From: Haplomitrium mnioides
Lineage: Eukaryota; Marchantiophyta; Haplomitriopsida; Calobryales
Direction of reading: 5' to 3'
DNA length: 40,496 nucleotides
NCBI GenBank assembly: GCA_049999725.1
Contig: JBNGIS010038930.1
Span: 1-40,496 of the forward strand
This document shows, piece by piece, positions 11,094-22,522 of the stretch; position 1 is the first letter of the stretch, and each line of letters opens with the position of its first letter. Both the position numbers and the translations under genes were made by a program. The notes below the pieces were generated by a model. That model was given only the letters and a program-made list of their open reading frames with translations, did no database searches and was not told the DNA's origin.

Positions 11094-11502
11094 CAAGCAC
11101 TTTCAAATGTAAGATGTCCAGATGCCTCCACGTGAAATTTTCTTGTGGCATCATTCCACAAACTATTGATGTAAGAGTGTGGTTCATAATGTAGACTACA
11201 GTTGACATTTCCTCTACTCGATAATGATGAGGCATATTCTTCTCATTCATTAAAGCATGTGCTACCTCTACTCTGTGTCGGTTCTTCATATCAACAACCC
11301 CATTCTATTGGGGTGTAAATCTATAGGTTTGCTACCTCTTGATTCTTTCTTTTTGTAGATTAGTGCAGAATTCTGTGGAGAAATAATCTCCTCCTCTTTG
11401 AGACCGCAAACATTTAAGTTTGCTAGTTTTTCTCTTTTTCCACCATAGCTCTAAAGTGTTTGAAGTGATCAAACACTTTACTCTTTTGTTTCATTAAGTA
11501 TA
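10839..11502 (-). pseudogene. Copia-2 integrase, C-terminal half
   Basis: The minus strand reads MKQKSKVFDHFKHFRAMVEK (11423-11500), IYTPIEWG (degenerate TPQQNG), NEKNMPHHYRVEEMSTVVYI and TWRHLDILHLKVLGC, then IG-box text near 10985. This is the copia integrase core end and the region after it. The protein is interrupted at 11503 by transposon A; the first half continues at 22527. A (TA)n expansion disrupts the block after LKVLGC. Confidence 0.85.
11045..11089. repeat. (AT)n microsatellite
   Basis: Forty-five bases of uninterrupted AT dinucleotides inside the copia-2 integrase remnant. In the protein it gives an Ile-Tyr run that is not part of the family, so it expanded after the element died. 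Confidence 0.95.
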
Positions 11503-11527
11503 AATAGCCACTACTTTGAACCAAGAA
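11503..11527 (+). repeat. Transposon A left TIR
   Basis: Reads AATAGCCACTACTTTGAACC then AAGAA. The reverse complement of the right end reads AACAACCACTACTTTGAACC then AGGAA. The 4 bases before it are TATA. Confidence 0.92.
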
Positions 11528-13034
11528 CAAGCTTCTCAAAACAAGAGCTTTTTTCTTAAAGGAAGAAATATAGTTTTGAGCTAAAAGAACAAAGAAAACG
11601 AGGTTATTTTCAAAAAACACAAACTACGTGAGTTTTTGAGCTTTATTTTTTACCATTTTAACAAACATAATAGAACGAGAATCAATTTCATTATGCAAAA
11701 TCAAACAATATTCTTATTGTTATAAAAATATTGGAAATCTCAAAACCAATGAAAAGTATAAAAGTTATGTTAAGTTATTTTGAAATAAGTTTGGTTGCAT
11801 AAACTCTATGCAAACATAGACATGGGGCTCCTTAAAACTTATTTTTTGGAAAAAATGGAAAACATGAGGAAAGTACCCAAGCAGACTAGAATTCAAGGGA
11901 ATGAGTTTGGAATTGTAAGGCACAATAACCAACAAAACGGAACAATACATGGATTTTGGAGCTATATTTTCAAGTTTAAGCAAGAAAGAAGCTTTCTTTT
12001 GTAGTTGAAAATTTATGCACAAAAATGTTAAAGTGGGCATATTTTAGATGGTTTCAGTAATTTAAAATCTTTTAAGATTTAGAGAATCATATATGCAAAG
12101 GAGTCATAAAGTAGAATAAAAAAGATAATGGCTTTAGAGATTTACTTGAGAGGGAAAACAAGCAACATTTCTATGATGTTGACTAGAGTCTACCAAACAA
12201 AAAGTTTTGAGTTCTATAAGAGAGTGTTTGAGCGGTCTAGAATCTAAGTTCTATAGGTTAGTCATTGTATGTAGAAGGTTTGGGAAAGTATATCTGAACT
12301 AGTATGTGGAGAAGGTTTGGACTTCCACATGAAAGTCTATGCACGCATAGGAATTCGAGCTCAACATCTAAACAATCCACATCAAAGTCTATGCAAGCAT
12401 AAGAATCTGAGCTCAATATCTAAACACTTAGCAACAAAGACTATGTTGAACCTAGGTTTTATGTTCTGCAACAAAGTTTTGCTCGCATGAGGTTTCAACT
12501 TTCTCATCAAAGTGTATGCGCTCATATGGTTCAGACTTCTACATCCGAGTATAAATGCGCTAAAGGTTCTTTTTTTTGCAATAAACTCTAGGTATGCTAA
12601 AGATTCTGTTTTTTAATTTGGAATCTAAAAGTAAAAGGGCTAAAAAAAACTCTACATTTGAGTCAAAGCATGCTAAAGGTTTCAAGTCTTACATCAAAGT
12701 TCGTACAAGCAAAAAATTGAGTAGTCAATTTAGGCAGACGCTTTAGCGATACCAATACATTAAACTCTTCTTGCAAACAATAAAGAAGGAAAGAATATAG
12801 TTTAATTTTGGATAAAAAATATTTTACAAACCAAATAAAAATATTAACTAAATATGAAAGTTTCATTCACAGAGAATAACAATGAACTTGGAAGGATTTA
12901 CAATAAAATGTTCAAGGTGGCATATAAATTCAAGAAATTACTTCATAACATTCTCGGGTATTTTATAAAAAAATGATCTTAAATTACAATATAAATTGAA
13001 AGTATGCAATATACAATGAATTTGTTAAATGACT
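11528..13034. other. Transposon A left subterminal noncoding region
   Basis: AT-rich and without coding similarity. It aligns along its length with 23569-25181 of B. It holds a tandem block at about 12330-12560 with units of ~52 then ~37 bp, each with a 'tctatgcacgcatag'-like near-palindrome followed by 'gagctcaacatctaaac'. Units of this kind next to an end are typical places for transposase binding; that role is inference. Confidence 0.7.
12330..12560. repeat. Left subterminal minisatellite, copy A
   Basis: About six units, each carrying a variant of TATGCxCGCATA, spaced 52 or ~37 bp. The same block occurs in B at 24430-24740. Confidence 0.75.
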
Positions 13035-16000
13035 TTAGTAACTTGTGTCAACTTCTTCAGATTCAGCTTCAGAAGATTTATGAAGATTAATACGATTTGC
13101 CTTAGTGCTAATAACATTGATTGAATCTTCTTCAAATATATAAGGATTGATTGCTTTTTGTCTTTCATACTTAAATAGATTTGATTTAATGATAGTTAGA
13201 GTGGTTTTTCTCAATTGGTTTTTTTGTGTGAGAAAAAAATCAAAAGACAAAATTGTGATTTGTTTTACATCAAGTACATCAATATGTAACTTGGATTTGC
13301 ATTTCTCTTTTGTTGATGCTATTTTTTTTGGAAAGTATTGTCCAAAAAATACATCATGATTCTCACAAGCAAACCATTGAATATGTAGTCGTTTTGGGTT
13401 TGGAGGTTCTTCCTTATCAAATGACAAAACTTTGAGGACTTTGGCAATCCAAAACGGACTGCCTTTTGGATCGAGAGATGCAACAACACAAATAAACATT
13501 CTGGCTTTCACATCATGTAAGTTGTCGAATTTGTGTATGTGTCTGGTGTTGTATGAAATAGCCTCTTCTTGTAGCCTAGGTGCTTCATTATAGATTGCTT
13601 AATGTGTAGAAAGTATATGTTCTACTAGAACATCTTTGTATTTGTTGAGCCTCAAGCTGAGAACTAAGACAAACATTTTGAGAATCACTACAAGTACTTG
13701 CCGATTGTGAAGGTGGAAAGATGAATTCTACTTCAAGCCTTCGTTTTTTCTTTCAAGTATGTAAGCCGCAATTTCTTGTTGGGCAAGAAAAAAGCCATTC
13801 CACCATTAAATATCAGAATATGTAAAAAAAACTTGTAGCAATTCTCACTTATGTTGTTCCTTTATGCAAAGACCACTTTCTCTATATTAACTTCTCTTAC
13901 TTTCTTCTTAGATCGTTTGATTTTAGAATATGGCTTGAGAGAAATCAACATTGAATCTAAAATTTCTTTGTATACTTTAGGTAGGCACTTGAGTTGACAA
14001 ATACCATCCAGAGGTATCCAAAATTCATCTATTGAAAACTGTTTTCTCCAAATCTTTTCTTTCAAATCACTCAACTTGAACTTGAAATGATGATTAAATA
14101 TAATATCATGTATCATTTGAACCAGAGAAGGACATTGCTGCAAAAACATTTTGAATTCCTAAGTTTCCATCAAATGAGTTACATGAGGTTTAGGATTATA
14201 AAATAACTGTAGCACCTTGCTAAGACTCATAATTGTGAAAGCTTTGACACGCTTTAAACATTTCAAGAATCTGCTAGATATTTGATTGATTTGATTATAA
14301 GTATGGCCAATCATGAGAAATCCCACCTTGATGTTTCGGAAAACATTCTTCGCAATAAACAGACTAATATATCCAAATAAGATTGAATTCTTATTCTCTT
14401 GTGTCATATTGTCCAATTGAAGATACAAAGTTGGAGGCAGCGGCCTTTCAAAGTCACACAATATTCTATTGAGCACCATTGCTGTCAAATTGTAGTCACT
14501 TCACAAGTTTCCATAGGTTAAAAAGACCTTTGAAGAAAGATCATGATTGAATATTAAGACACCAACAACATGCACACCCACCAAGCAATCTTTATCAATG
14601 TTTTTTGGTGGCGAAGGCAAATGTGGAATGGCTGTTTTCTTTTGATCCATTCCATCAACAACAATTTCTAAGTACTTTTGACCATCAATATAACAGTTTT
14701 CTTTGATGGTTTGCAAGTTTTGTTCTTTCTTTCATTTGTTGGCCATAATGAAGAAACAACTGGCGACTATATTTGACTACATCATCACAAAGCACCAAAG
14801 AGATAAAAGTAGCTCAGTAAAAGATGTCTTCATGTTTCAAACTTCAAAAGATAACTTCAGGTGTTAAAAATATTCAAATCAATAAAAGTGAAAATTTATA
14901 GAAAAATAATAAAAAGTAAACTTTAGTTAATTTAAATATAAGAGAATATGAATAACATTCATAGTAAGTACTTGTCTTTGATTAGAAACAAGCAAAAGTT
15001 TTGAGAGGAGAAAAAGAATAGATTTGCAAACAACAAGCCACAAACTAGAGCTGAAATTTCAAAGGTAGCTTGGACTCTATGTTTGCAAAGGATGAAAAAA
15101 CAATAAGAACTCTTATACGCACATAAGATAAGTAGAAACGATAACTTATCTTATGCAAGCATAGGACCAAAAGCAACAACATCAATATCTTGCATTGCTT
15201 TGACTATTGTTGCGACTAGACTGGAAAAAAAACAAGAAAAAAACCTATACACATATAGGATTTGCATACAACATAAATGATTCTTGATATTGTTTATCTA
15301 ACAAAGGACTTTGGATTAAAAACTCGATGCAAGACTAATGTCACATCCAACATGAGAACAATTTCTTGGCTTTATTTGACTCTTGATATGCTATGGATTC
15401 AAACTAAAGCAACAGACCTTATGCAAGCATTGAGTATGTTTTGACAACTCAAGTTGCTAAGATTTATTTGGCTCAAAACTCATTTTCAAAACAACAACTT
15501 AACAAAACAAATATCTTTTTTGCACTAAGTTGCGAAAACATAACATCTCTAGAACCAAGCTTTGAGTCTTGTAAAAAGAGAATCATAATAACCGTAGGTT
15601 TCAAAAGAGAAAAAGTTTGTTGCCTTTGTTGTACTCCAAGATGGATTTTTCTCAGCATTTGGAAAATGATTTCTCCAATTTTTTGTAAGACTCAAAAAAC
15701 TAAGAATGCAACTGGGATATTTCTCTTTCAGATAAGTTGTGTAGTACTTATAAACTTCCCATTTTGAAAAATTATTGAGCAAGTTATAAACTTTGTAAGT
15801 GGGGATTCTCTCATAGTGTCCTGAAAAAAATTGTCCATCCATTAACACACAAATACTCCCTTAGCAAATAGTTCTCTATTTCCAAAAAAATGCTTTTAGA
15901 ATATGCATTTTTGAGATTTTGAATCCTTTAGATTCTATCATTCCCTATCGATAACATTAATTTGAAGCCTCTTCTACAAACAACCCGTACCACTAGGCAG

Positions 16001-17259
16001 AGTGAACCGATTGTCAATATCGGAGTCTTTTCTAAGTATTCTCCATTGCAATTTGATATCTTGATTCTTCATGCTTTGTTGAAAATATGTTTCTCTTACA
16101 GTTCTCAAAATGTTTATCCTGCACAACAACAAAAACTTATTTTGACAACATGAAATTCCCCTCAATTTCAAAATTGATATAGGATCGAGTTTTTCCCTCA
16201 CAAAAGTCTCATCATAATGGAATTTCAGCAAAATTGTTTTACATAAAGTGTTTACCCATTTGGGTTTTGGCCTAGATAAATGATTCTTGTGTATTGCCGG
16301 TTGATTTGGTCTATATGCGAATCGTATCATTGGAGATAGTTCATCTTCTTGGAGATCTTGAGCATCTTGGATAATATTGTTTGTTTCTTCTAAATGAGTT
16401 TTCAATGGATGTTGACCAAATTGAAGATTGGAAGAACTTGACCATGCCAAAACAAAATCTTCATCAATATCTTGAGTATAACGAAATGTTTTTTTGTAAA
16501 ATAATCAGTGCCTTTGGCAATAGCTCCAACGAAATGTTGGTTGATTGAGACTTTTGCTAGAATCGTTTCCTCAACTGTTATTTGAAGATTCCTCCAATTG
16601 AATTCAATTTCTTAAAGATTTCCCAAATTCATTCAGAGGTCTAGCATGATTAGAAATCACTCATTGTTTGAATGGTGCCATCGGTGATAGCGAATCATCT
16701 CCAAAATTGAAACACTCCACCGATTCTATACTTTTTGTGTTTTGAACAAACACATTTGGATCTTGAACATCGTGGTTTTCATATGATGAGGACAATGAAA
16801 GGTCCACAATCGTGTGGGAGTTTTGACTTGAACATCTTTCTAGAATCAACTCTGACCACTTGATCAACAATAATGATTCAGTGCGCGCAAGTAGTTGGAT
16901 TGTATGCACACATTGGGTTCTCTATTTGATCATTTGTACACAAGTTGTTCACTCCTTGATCCTATGCATGCATTGGGTTCACTCCTTGACCTTGTGCACG
17001 CATAGGGTTCAATCCTTGATCCTATGCATGCATAGGATTGACTTGCTCAATCTTTATGGGTAGACGTATTTGATTCACAAAACACCATCTTTTTCCTCAA
17101 AATACTTGCCATCACACTTGACGCTTTAGGTATTCCATAGCTTACATCTTCAAAAACATGGTTTGAAACTATCTCAAGCTACTGGCCAAAATAAACACTT
17201 TTTTGCAAACATGAATCTTGAAGCTCTAACCTCTTTTTGCTTTTGAAAACTCTAGCCAT
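13035..17259 (-). pseudogene. Transposon A transposase candidate (DUF7869-like, RNase H fold)
   Basis: Minus-strand gene starting MARVFKSKKRLELQDSC (ATG at 17257-17259, conserved in B) and ending EVDTSY-stop at 13035. Blocks in order: a repeat-rich N-terminus; a helical CC/VC region (15840-16450: ISCCQNKFLLLC, TVRETYFQQS, then VCRRGF-like text) as in DUF7869 proteins; the core YLEIVVDGMDQKKTAIPHLP (14640-14690), LYLQLDNMTQENKN (about 14390-14430), VGFLMIGHTYNQINQ (about 14275-14320); and a tail with SPFWIAKVLKV and LHIQWFACENHDVFFGQYFP. The Asp residues of VDG and LQLDN fit an RNase H-like triad. The third box has lost its acidic residues (B has GHTHDQIDQ). Stops and introns break the frame. 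Homology is from memory of family patterns. Confidence 0.72.
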
Positions 17260-17717
17260 TGACAAATAACAATAAAAAAGAAACAATTTGAGAAAAGTAT
17301 TTTAACAAATATTTTCAACTTCTACTAGTATACCGAAAAGATGTGTTTTTGAAGAAAATTTCACAAAACAACAAAATTGTGAAATTTTTGTGAAGGAAAT
17401 GGAAACAAGAAATCGAAAAGATGAAACTGAGCAATGCTTTATATGCTAGTTTTCTTGTAGCACTATGTGAATCTACATGTCAAAAGCTCCGCAAATCATT
17501 TGTTGGAGGAAAACACGCTTTTTGAAATTTTGGTATAAAAAGAGCAACAATGGAAAGTTTCTTGCCATTGTTGCGTGTTTACTTTCTGATTTTTGTTTTC
17601 TTGTTGTCACCGTTCTTACAATTTCTTATCATTTAGCCAATTTTTGCCTTTCATTTGTTGTGAACTTTTTTTGTAAGATTTTTGCCCTCTTTTTTGCTAG
17701 TTTACAGTTTTGAGAAA
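17260..17717. promoter_or_regulatory. Divergent promoter region of transposon A
   Basis: 458 bp between the start codons of the two divergent genes. TATA-like boxes face both ways: TATAAA on the minus strand (17438-17443), 179 bases before the minus ATG, and TATAAAA on the plus strand (17534-17540), about 178 bases before the plus ATG. The near-symmetrical spacing supports a shared bidirectional promoter. The matching region of B contains the assembly gap. Confidence 0.55.
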
Positions 17718-18120
17718 ATGGCATCACAAACCAATTGAACCAAAGCCTTATAGGTATTTGAATTTTTTGAAGATTCTAGAGCCACAAAAACTAGCCTACA
17801 AATGGCTAGTTTGTTGTGGATTGATAAAGGACATTGATCATCAACTTTACATTTGTCATGGTGAAGGTGAAAAATTCAACATGGGATTTTTGGTCCAAAT
17901 CACAATGATTCGTGAGGAGCACAAAGCCCACATAGGGCTGCTAGTGCAGTTCGAATCATCGATAACCCTTTTCAAAGCTTCATCGTAAAAAAATTGCTTC
18001 AACGAGATGAAGCAACATGATATCTTCACCAAGGATTTGCAACCGACTTTTGACGACTATAAGTTGAGACTTACCATTTGTTTTAGGTTGTTTTAATTTT
18101 TCTGTTGCTTAAAATTCCTT

Positions 18121-18325
18121 ACGTGCATATACTCTGGTGTGCATGCATGCATTGACTCCTGGGTCCAAGCACGTAGGGACTCTCTAGTCTATACGCGCAT
18201 GGATCCATGAGTCCATGCGCACAAGGTTTAGAGAGTTCCTACTCACAAATACTCCTTAATCTATGCTCGTATAGTCTCGTAAGTCCATGCTCGCATAGAC
18301 TAGGGAGTCCATGTGCGTATGGACT
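18121..18325. repeat. Intron 1 palindromic minisatellite, copy A
   Basis: Tandem variants of 'gagtccatgcgcacaagg', 'gtccatgctcgcatagac' and 'gtccatgtgcgtatggactc' at about 24-35-bp spacing. The ideal unit is self-complementary around GCGC. It matches the intron 1 block of B (29990-30230). Confidence 0.75.
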
Positions 18326-19929
18326 CCCAAGCATTTTTGGGCTTAGATTGTAGTTTCAAACACTAGGAACCGCTTATTAACATTTTGAAATTTTATTGTG
18401 TTAAGTTAATGATTTTTTATTTTTTTCAATTTTCTTAGTATTTGTCTAATTGCATAAACAGTTACCTTGATGCAAAGTCAAACTTTTGAAAGTCAAGCAA
18501 AGGGTACATATTCAACAGCTTGGGCCACATCCAAATACCACAACAATGTCAGCGACAACAATAGGTGGACCATTTGCTGCCAAAAAGAGAAAGGAGGTGG
18601 AGCTAATTGAGGCTCTGAAAAAGAAGATGTAGGAGCTACTCAAGAAGAAGCTTGTGCCTCCACTACCTGTTAAAGAGGAGTTAGTCCCATCCCCCACTCC
18701 AACAAGTTCATCTTTGGCAGCCTCTTCATCTTCAAGTCTTAGTAGCTCAGAGGCAGAAGTAGAGCGGGAGCCAGTGTAGGCTCCAACCTTAAGAGCAAAA
18801 AGGCAATCACACAAGGGGTTGCGTACCTTTCAAGAACAAGAGGAGGTAGGTCCTTCGATAGTGTCTGAGGAAGAAAAAAATAAAACTAAGGAGTCTGCCA
18901 TCCAACGTTGCAAAGTCCAAGAGGAAACAATAATAATTTGGCTAAAGAATTTGAACCTTTCGAAAACTTGAATGGATAACTAGGGGCCATTTTAAATTGG
19001 GAGGTTAAATGACAATTTTTTAGAGCTTTTGGCGCAAAGAATGCTCACGAATAGTATGCGCACAGTTTCTTCATTGTTGTGGTGGACCAAAAGTGCGGTT
19101 TAAGTTAGAGTTTGACATCATGAACCCTCACAAGTACATATATGAGATTGCAAGAGGCACTCATAGTGCTGTTGTAAGGAAACTTTTAATTACCAAATAT
19201 GGAGAGAAAAATCCCATACTTTTGCTCTATTATTGCTACATTTAGGTATGGCTTACACCAATAGAAACCTTAATTTTTGCCATTGATGACAATTACGACC
19301 AACACTACCAATTGGAGATGAGTTCAATTCAAAAGGTGGAGTATTGGCATTAGTGTTATATGGAGAGTGGGATGGTGCCATTCCAAAAATTAAAAAGATA
19401 ATTGGTGCTGGAGACTTTGGAGATAAAGCCAAAGTCCACTTTTAAGAAGGCGATCACATCTCAAGACAATTGGTTCCAACTGATGTTCCGAAGGAGAGCT
19501 CTATGAGTTACAACACATCATATTTACAATATGGGAGAAGAATATTGTGACGGGATAGAAGCCAAAGACCAAATGATCCTTGAGAATGGAGGACATGAAG
19601 AGGACATCGTGGAGGTCCCTTCAGGGTCATCCTGACAAAATTAAAATTTTTGTTTTGAAGCGAGTAGAAGCTGAAGAGCTTTCAATTGAAGAAATGTCTC
19701 AAGAACTTGAGAGACATAAAGTTTTAGCGAGGATGGTGAAATCTTTTTTCCTCTAAGGTGTAATGTAGCTCGTAGGAGGAAGCAAGTATGGAGTATCCCA
19801 TCTATACTGAGGAGTCAAAGATGTTCTCATTTTACTCAAGCTTTGAGAAATTGTTGGTAAATTTTTTTTTTCCATTCTTCAATTCTTTTTCTAAAGTTGT
19901 ATGGAATTTTTTCTTTAGACTATCAAGTC

Positions 19930-20215
19930 AATGCTTGCCAAGAGTCTTGAGTTCATATGCGCATGGACTTGAGAGTCTATCCACGCTTGGTTTTTCAAGC
20001 CCTTGCACACTTGAACTCGAGAGTCCATCAGCGCATGGACTCTCAAGCCCATGCATATTTAAACTCAAGAGTCCATGCGAGCATGGACTCTCAAGTCTCT
20101 GTGCGCTTGGACTCTTGAGTCCTTGCTCGCATGGACTCTTAAGTCTATCCACAAGCACTCTTGAGTCCTTTCGCGCATTGACTCAAGTGTCCATACGTGC
20201 ATGGACCATTGTTTC
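19930..20215. repeat. Intron 2 palindromic minisatellite, copy A
   Basis: About eleven units of 24 bp, for example 'gcatggactctcaagtctct' then 'gtgcgcttggactcttgagt'. Each holds GACTC/GAGTC (GANTC) pairs around a GCGCAT-type core. The same array lies in intron 2 of B (31870-32070). Confidence 0.85.
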
Positions 20216-20280
20216 TTTCTAAAGTCAAATTGTTTGTTTTTGCTTTCTCCTCTGATTTTTTCCTCTATGTTTTGTACAAG

Positions 20281-21570
20281 GGGACAAAATGTTCAAACGC
20301 CAGCTTGCCAAAAAATTGACAGTTGCTGCCAAAGGGCGAAAGAGATCTTGGGTTCAAGAAGCCCTTAAAGGTTAAGACGAGGCTCCCACTCTTGTATCTT
20401 ACCCTCTTACTTTTCTGCTCCATTGCCAAAAAGCCAGAGGGTGGAAGGCTAGGTAGCAAAATGAAGCTGCTACCCGTCTAACCAAAGGAGGGCATGAAGA
20501 GCCAGACAATGACTTAATGTCCTATGTTGATGGACTCAACATGACATTTTGTCAAGTCCACAAGGAGGCCAATGATCAACAGTTGAAGGGATTGGTGAAA
20601 CCCAAATGTTTAACTTTAGCGATTGTTGATATTTCCTACGATTATAACTTTAAGTAATGAAAGCATGATGATTCCAAACCCTTCACCAAGGATGACATTT
20701 TCAACATGGTTTCTTCTTTTGCGGTTGTTCCAACTTTGGATTTTTGGTCTTTTACTATTATCCATTCTTCTCAACAATTTGAAATCGTCAAAAATGCTCT
20801 TTTGGAAGTTTTTTATGCCATCAACCAAGGCCTCTGGTAAGCTCTATTTGGATTTTTTCATGTTTTATTTTATCTATTTTATTTTCTCTTTACTTGGTTT
20901 TCTTTATCTCATTTGTTTTCTTTTTGATTAATATAGTGACAAAGACAATATTCATCATTTGGGTGGTCCAAAAATCGCTCGCACCTACAAGTATTAGACT
21001 GTGGGCTACTAGACCAAGGATGGCAAGCGAAGCATGAAGCTCTTCAACTTGCAATCCGGTGATGCAAGCGGTCATCCCTGACAAATTATGTAGAGTATAT
21101 TCAACTATCTAGTTGTTTCTGACAAGCTTAAACATCTAGAAGATGATGCTCATGTGAATTTGTACAAAGCCTTGGGCTTTGTTATAGACCATTTGTCAAC
21201 AGACCAAGATTGTTTCTTGGGTCTTTGCTCTAGGTCCGGCATTAGCCTTGCTTATGCTTTGAAGTTGATGCAAAATCACATTGTCGTGGAATATGATAGA
21301 CATCAGTCTATCTATATTTCTCAAAGAGTTTAGACAATGGTTTCTTTGCCATCTGATGTGACATAATCACATACTGTCTATGTATACCACAAGGAGAATT
21401 CTCCTCTTGGTATTGTTGGTTCATTTAGTAATTCTATTGCAATTTTTGGGACTGGAAAGTCTTGACATGATTCTCTAGTGGATGCAAATGCCGAAGCTTC
21501 TCAAGCCATTGATCTAGATGACTCCATTCCTCTTGAAGAGAATAGAGATGAAGTTGTAACTGTAGGCTGA
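20281..21570 (+). pseudogene. Beta-class DNA methyltransferase domain, copy A
   Basis: Exons 20281-20836 and 20937-21570. The order is that of permuted beta-class amino-methyltransferases (N6-adenine or N4-cytosine). Motif IV at 20628-20645 reads DISYDY (B has DIPYGY; family D/N-P-P-Y). Motif V-VIII-like strands follow: FWSFTIIHSSQQFEIVKNAL. A target-recognition stretch (NIHHLGGPKIARTY, DGKRSMKLFNLQSGDASG) comes next, then a motif X region (damaged, LYKALGFVIDHL) and motif I at about 21208-21260, DCFLGLCSRSGISLAYALKL, followed by HIVVEYDRHQSIYISQRV. Motif IV and motif X are mutated and there are stops, so this copy is inactive. The N6 versus N4 product cannot be told. Confidence 0.8.
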
Positions 21571-22497
21571 TGTATTTTTCAAATATAATGAAGTATTTTT
21601 TTTACAAAATATTTTGTGATTGGTCTTCATTTTTGCTGCATTCCAAATCAAATTTATTAAGTATTTTCTTGACAATCCATTTTTTTTTGCAAAATGATTT
21701 TTGAACAAAATGTATTGATTTTCGTAAAAATTAGCAACAAAGTCTATACTAGCATGGAAGTTCCTTTTTCTATTTGGATTTATATACAAGTTTTCTTCAA
21801 TCACAAGCTTCAGCAGTCCCTGCACATAAAGGCTTTAGCAGTTCATGCTCGCATGAGCTATAGTAGTGCATGCGCGCATGGGCCTTTGCAAACCAAATGT
21901 GCTTGGGCATAATCTCCCCCTACACACCTGGGCTTCAGTAGTCCATGCGCACATGGCTTCAGCAGTTTATTCACACATTAGCTTCAACACTTTTTGTGCG
22001 CATACACCTTGTGGTTCTTTTTCAAAGTTCTTGCATGTTTGAGCTTCAGCATTCCACGCAAGCATGAGCTTCAACATTTCAAGTGCCTATGAACTTTAGC
22101 ATGCCTTGCGCGCATAAGCTTTAAGACTACGGTTCAAAGTACTTGCGTGCTTAAGCCTCTTTTTTTGATTGAATATGTTTCTAGTAAAGTTTGAATGTTT
22201 TGATCGATTTTGGAAATAAAAAATATTATTGTTAACTTTGAAAGTATTAAAAAAAAATTCTTGTATGTTTAGTGTATACTTTGTTTGCTTATACTCATCT
22301 TTTTTAAAGAAGAAATTGTGAAAGTAATTTTGATAAAATTTTGAAACAAATTTTTCTAGTGCAATGTGTACATGAAATAAGCAATTTGGATGTAAAAATT
22401 TACATTTTTTTGTAATAAATGTTACTAGTGTCAAATTGATGATTTTTATGCTAAATTTTGAAATTTGGTTTTTGCAAACGCCAAATAAAACAAGAAC
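21571..22497. other. Transposon A right subterminal region
   Basis: No coding similarity. 21800-22140 is a tandem block of ~25-bp units with 'gcttcagcagtccatgcgcacatg' or 'gagctatagtagtgcatgcgcgcatg' character, followed by an AT-rich run to the TIR. It aligns with 37112-38050 of B. Confidence 0.75.
21800..22140. repeat. Right subterminal minisatellite, copy A
   Basis: About 12 units of ~25 bp with cores such as CATGCGCGCATG and CTTGCGCGCATAAGC. They share the GCGCAT core with the intron and left-end blocks but have different flanks (AGCTTCAGCAG). Confidence 0.8.
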
Positions 22498-22522
22498 TTC
22501 CTGGTTCAAAGTAGTGGTTGTT
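22498..22522 (-). repeat. Transposon A right TIR
   Basis: Ends ...TGGTTCAAAGTAGTGGTTGTT, inverted relative to the left end, followed by the TSD TATA (22523-22526). Confidence 0.92.

Larger units (their letters stand above)
17718..21570 (+). pseudogene. Transposon A plus-strand gene: N-terminal domains of unknown role plus DNA methyltransferase
   Basis: Four blocks separated by introns. Block 1 (17718 to ~18060): MASQTN, then frameshifted KPYRYLNFLKILEPQKLAYK, KDIDHQLYICHGEGEKFNMG, FLVQITMIREEHKAHIGLLV. Block 2 (~18549-19856): a basic, Ser/Pro-rich linker (AAKKRKEVELIEALKKKM, PSPTPTSSSLAASSSSSLSS), a coiled segment, then a conserved globular part (QHYQLEMSSIQKVEYWH). Donor GTAA follows 19856. 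Block 3 (20281-20836) starts the methyltransferase; block 4 (20937-21570) ends it. Introns are bounded by GT..AG and agree with copy B. Several stops and shifts. Blocks 1-2 belong to no family I recognise; they could be DNA or chromatin binding parts. Confidence 0.72.
11503..22522. mobile_element. DNA transposon A: ~11.0-kb TIR element with transposase-like and methyltransferase genes
   Basis: Bounded by inverted repeats (11503-11527 and 22498-22522, 22 of 25 bases matching by eye) and a perfect 4-bp duplication TATA (11499-11502 and 22523-22526). It interrupts copia-2 integrase; removing it rejoins 'attaag-TATA-tccaaatc', which matches the uninterrupted site of copia-1 ('atgaaaTATAtccac'). 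Layout: left subterminal repeats, minus-strand DUF7869-like gene (13035-17259), divergent promoter region, plus-strand gene ending in a DNA methyltransferase (17718-21570), right subterminal repeats. B is a second copy. The superfamily is not settled; 4-bp duplications occur in Sola, Ginger and Chapaev types. Confidence 0.9.

Noticed and set aside
10916-11289. Open frames on both strands with long Ile-Tyr runs.
   Set aside because: They come from the (AT)n microsatellite; only the copia integrase blocks around it are real.
19930-20215. The regular 24-bp repeat array as a CRISPR-like array.
   Set aside because: Units abut without unique spacers, are degenerate and palindromic throughout, and the DNA is eukaryotic.
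19788-20222. A 144-codon plus-strand frame with repeated SPCxHGLSS peptides.
   Set aside because: It runs through the GTAA donor at 19857 into the intronic minisatellite; the peptide repeat is a by-product.
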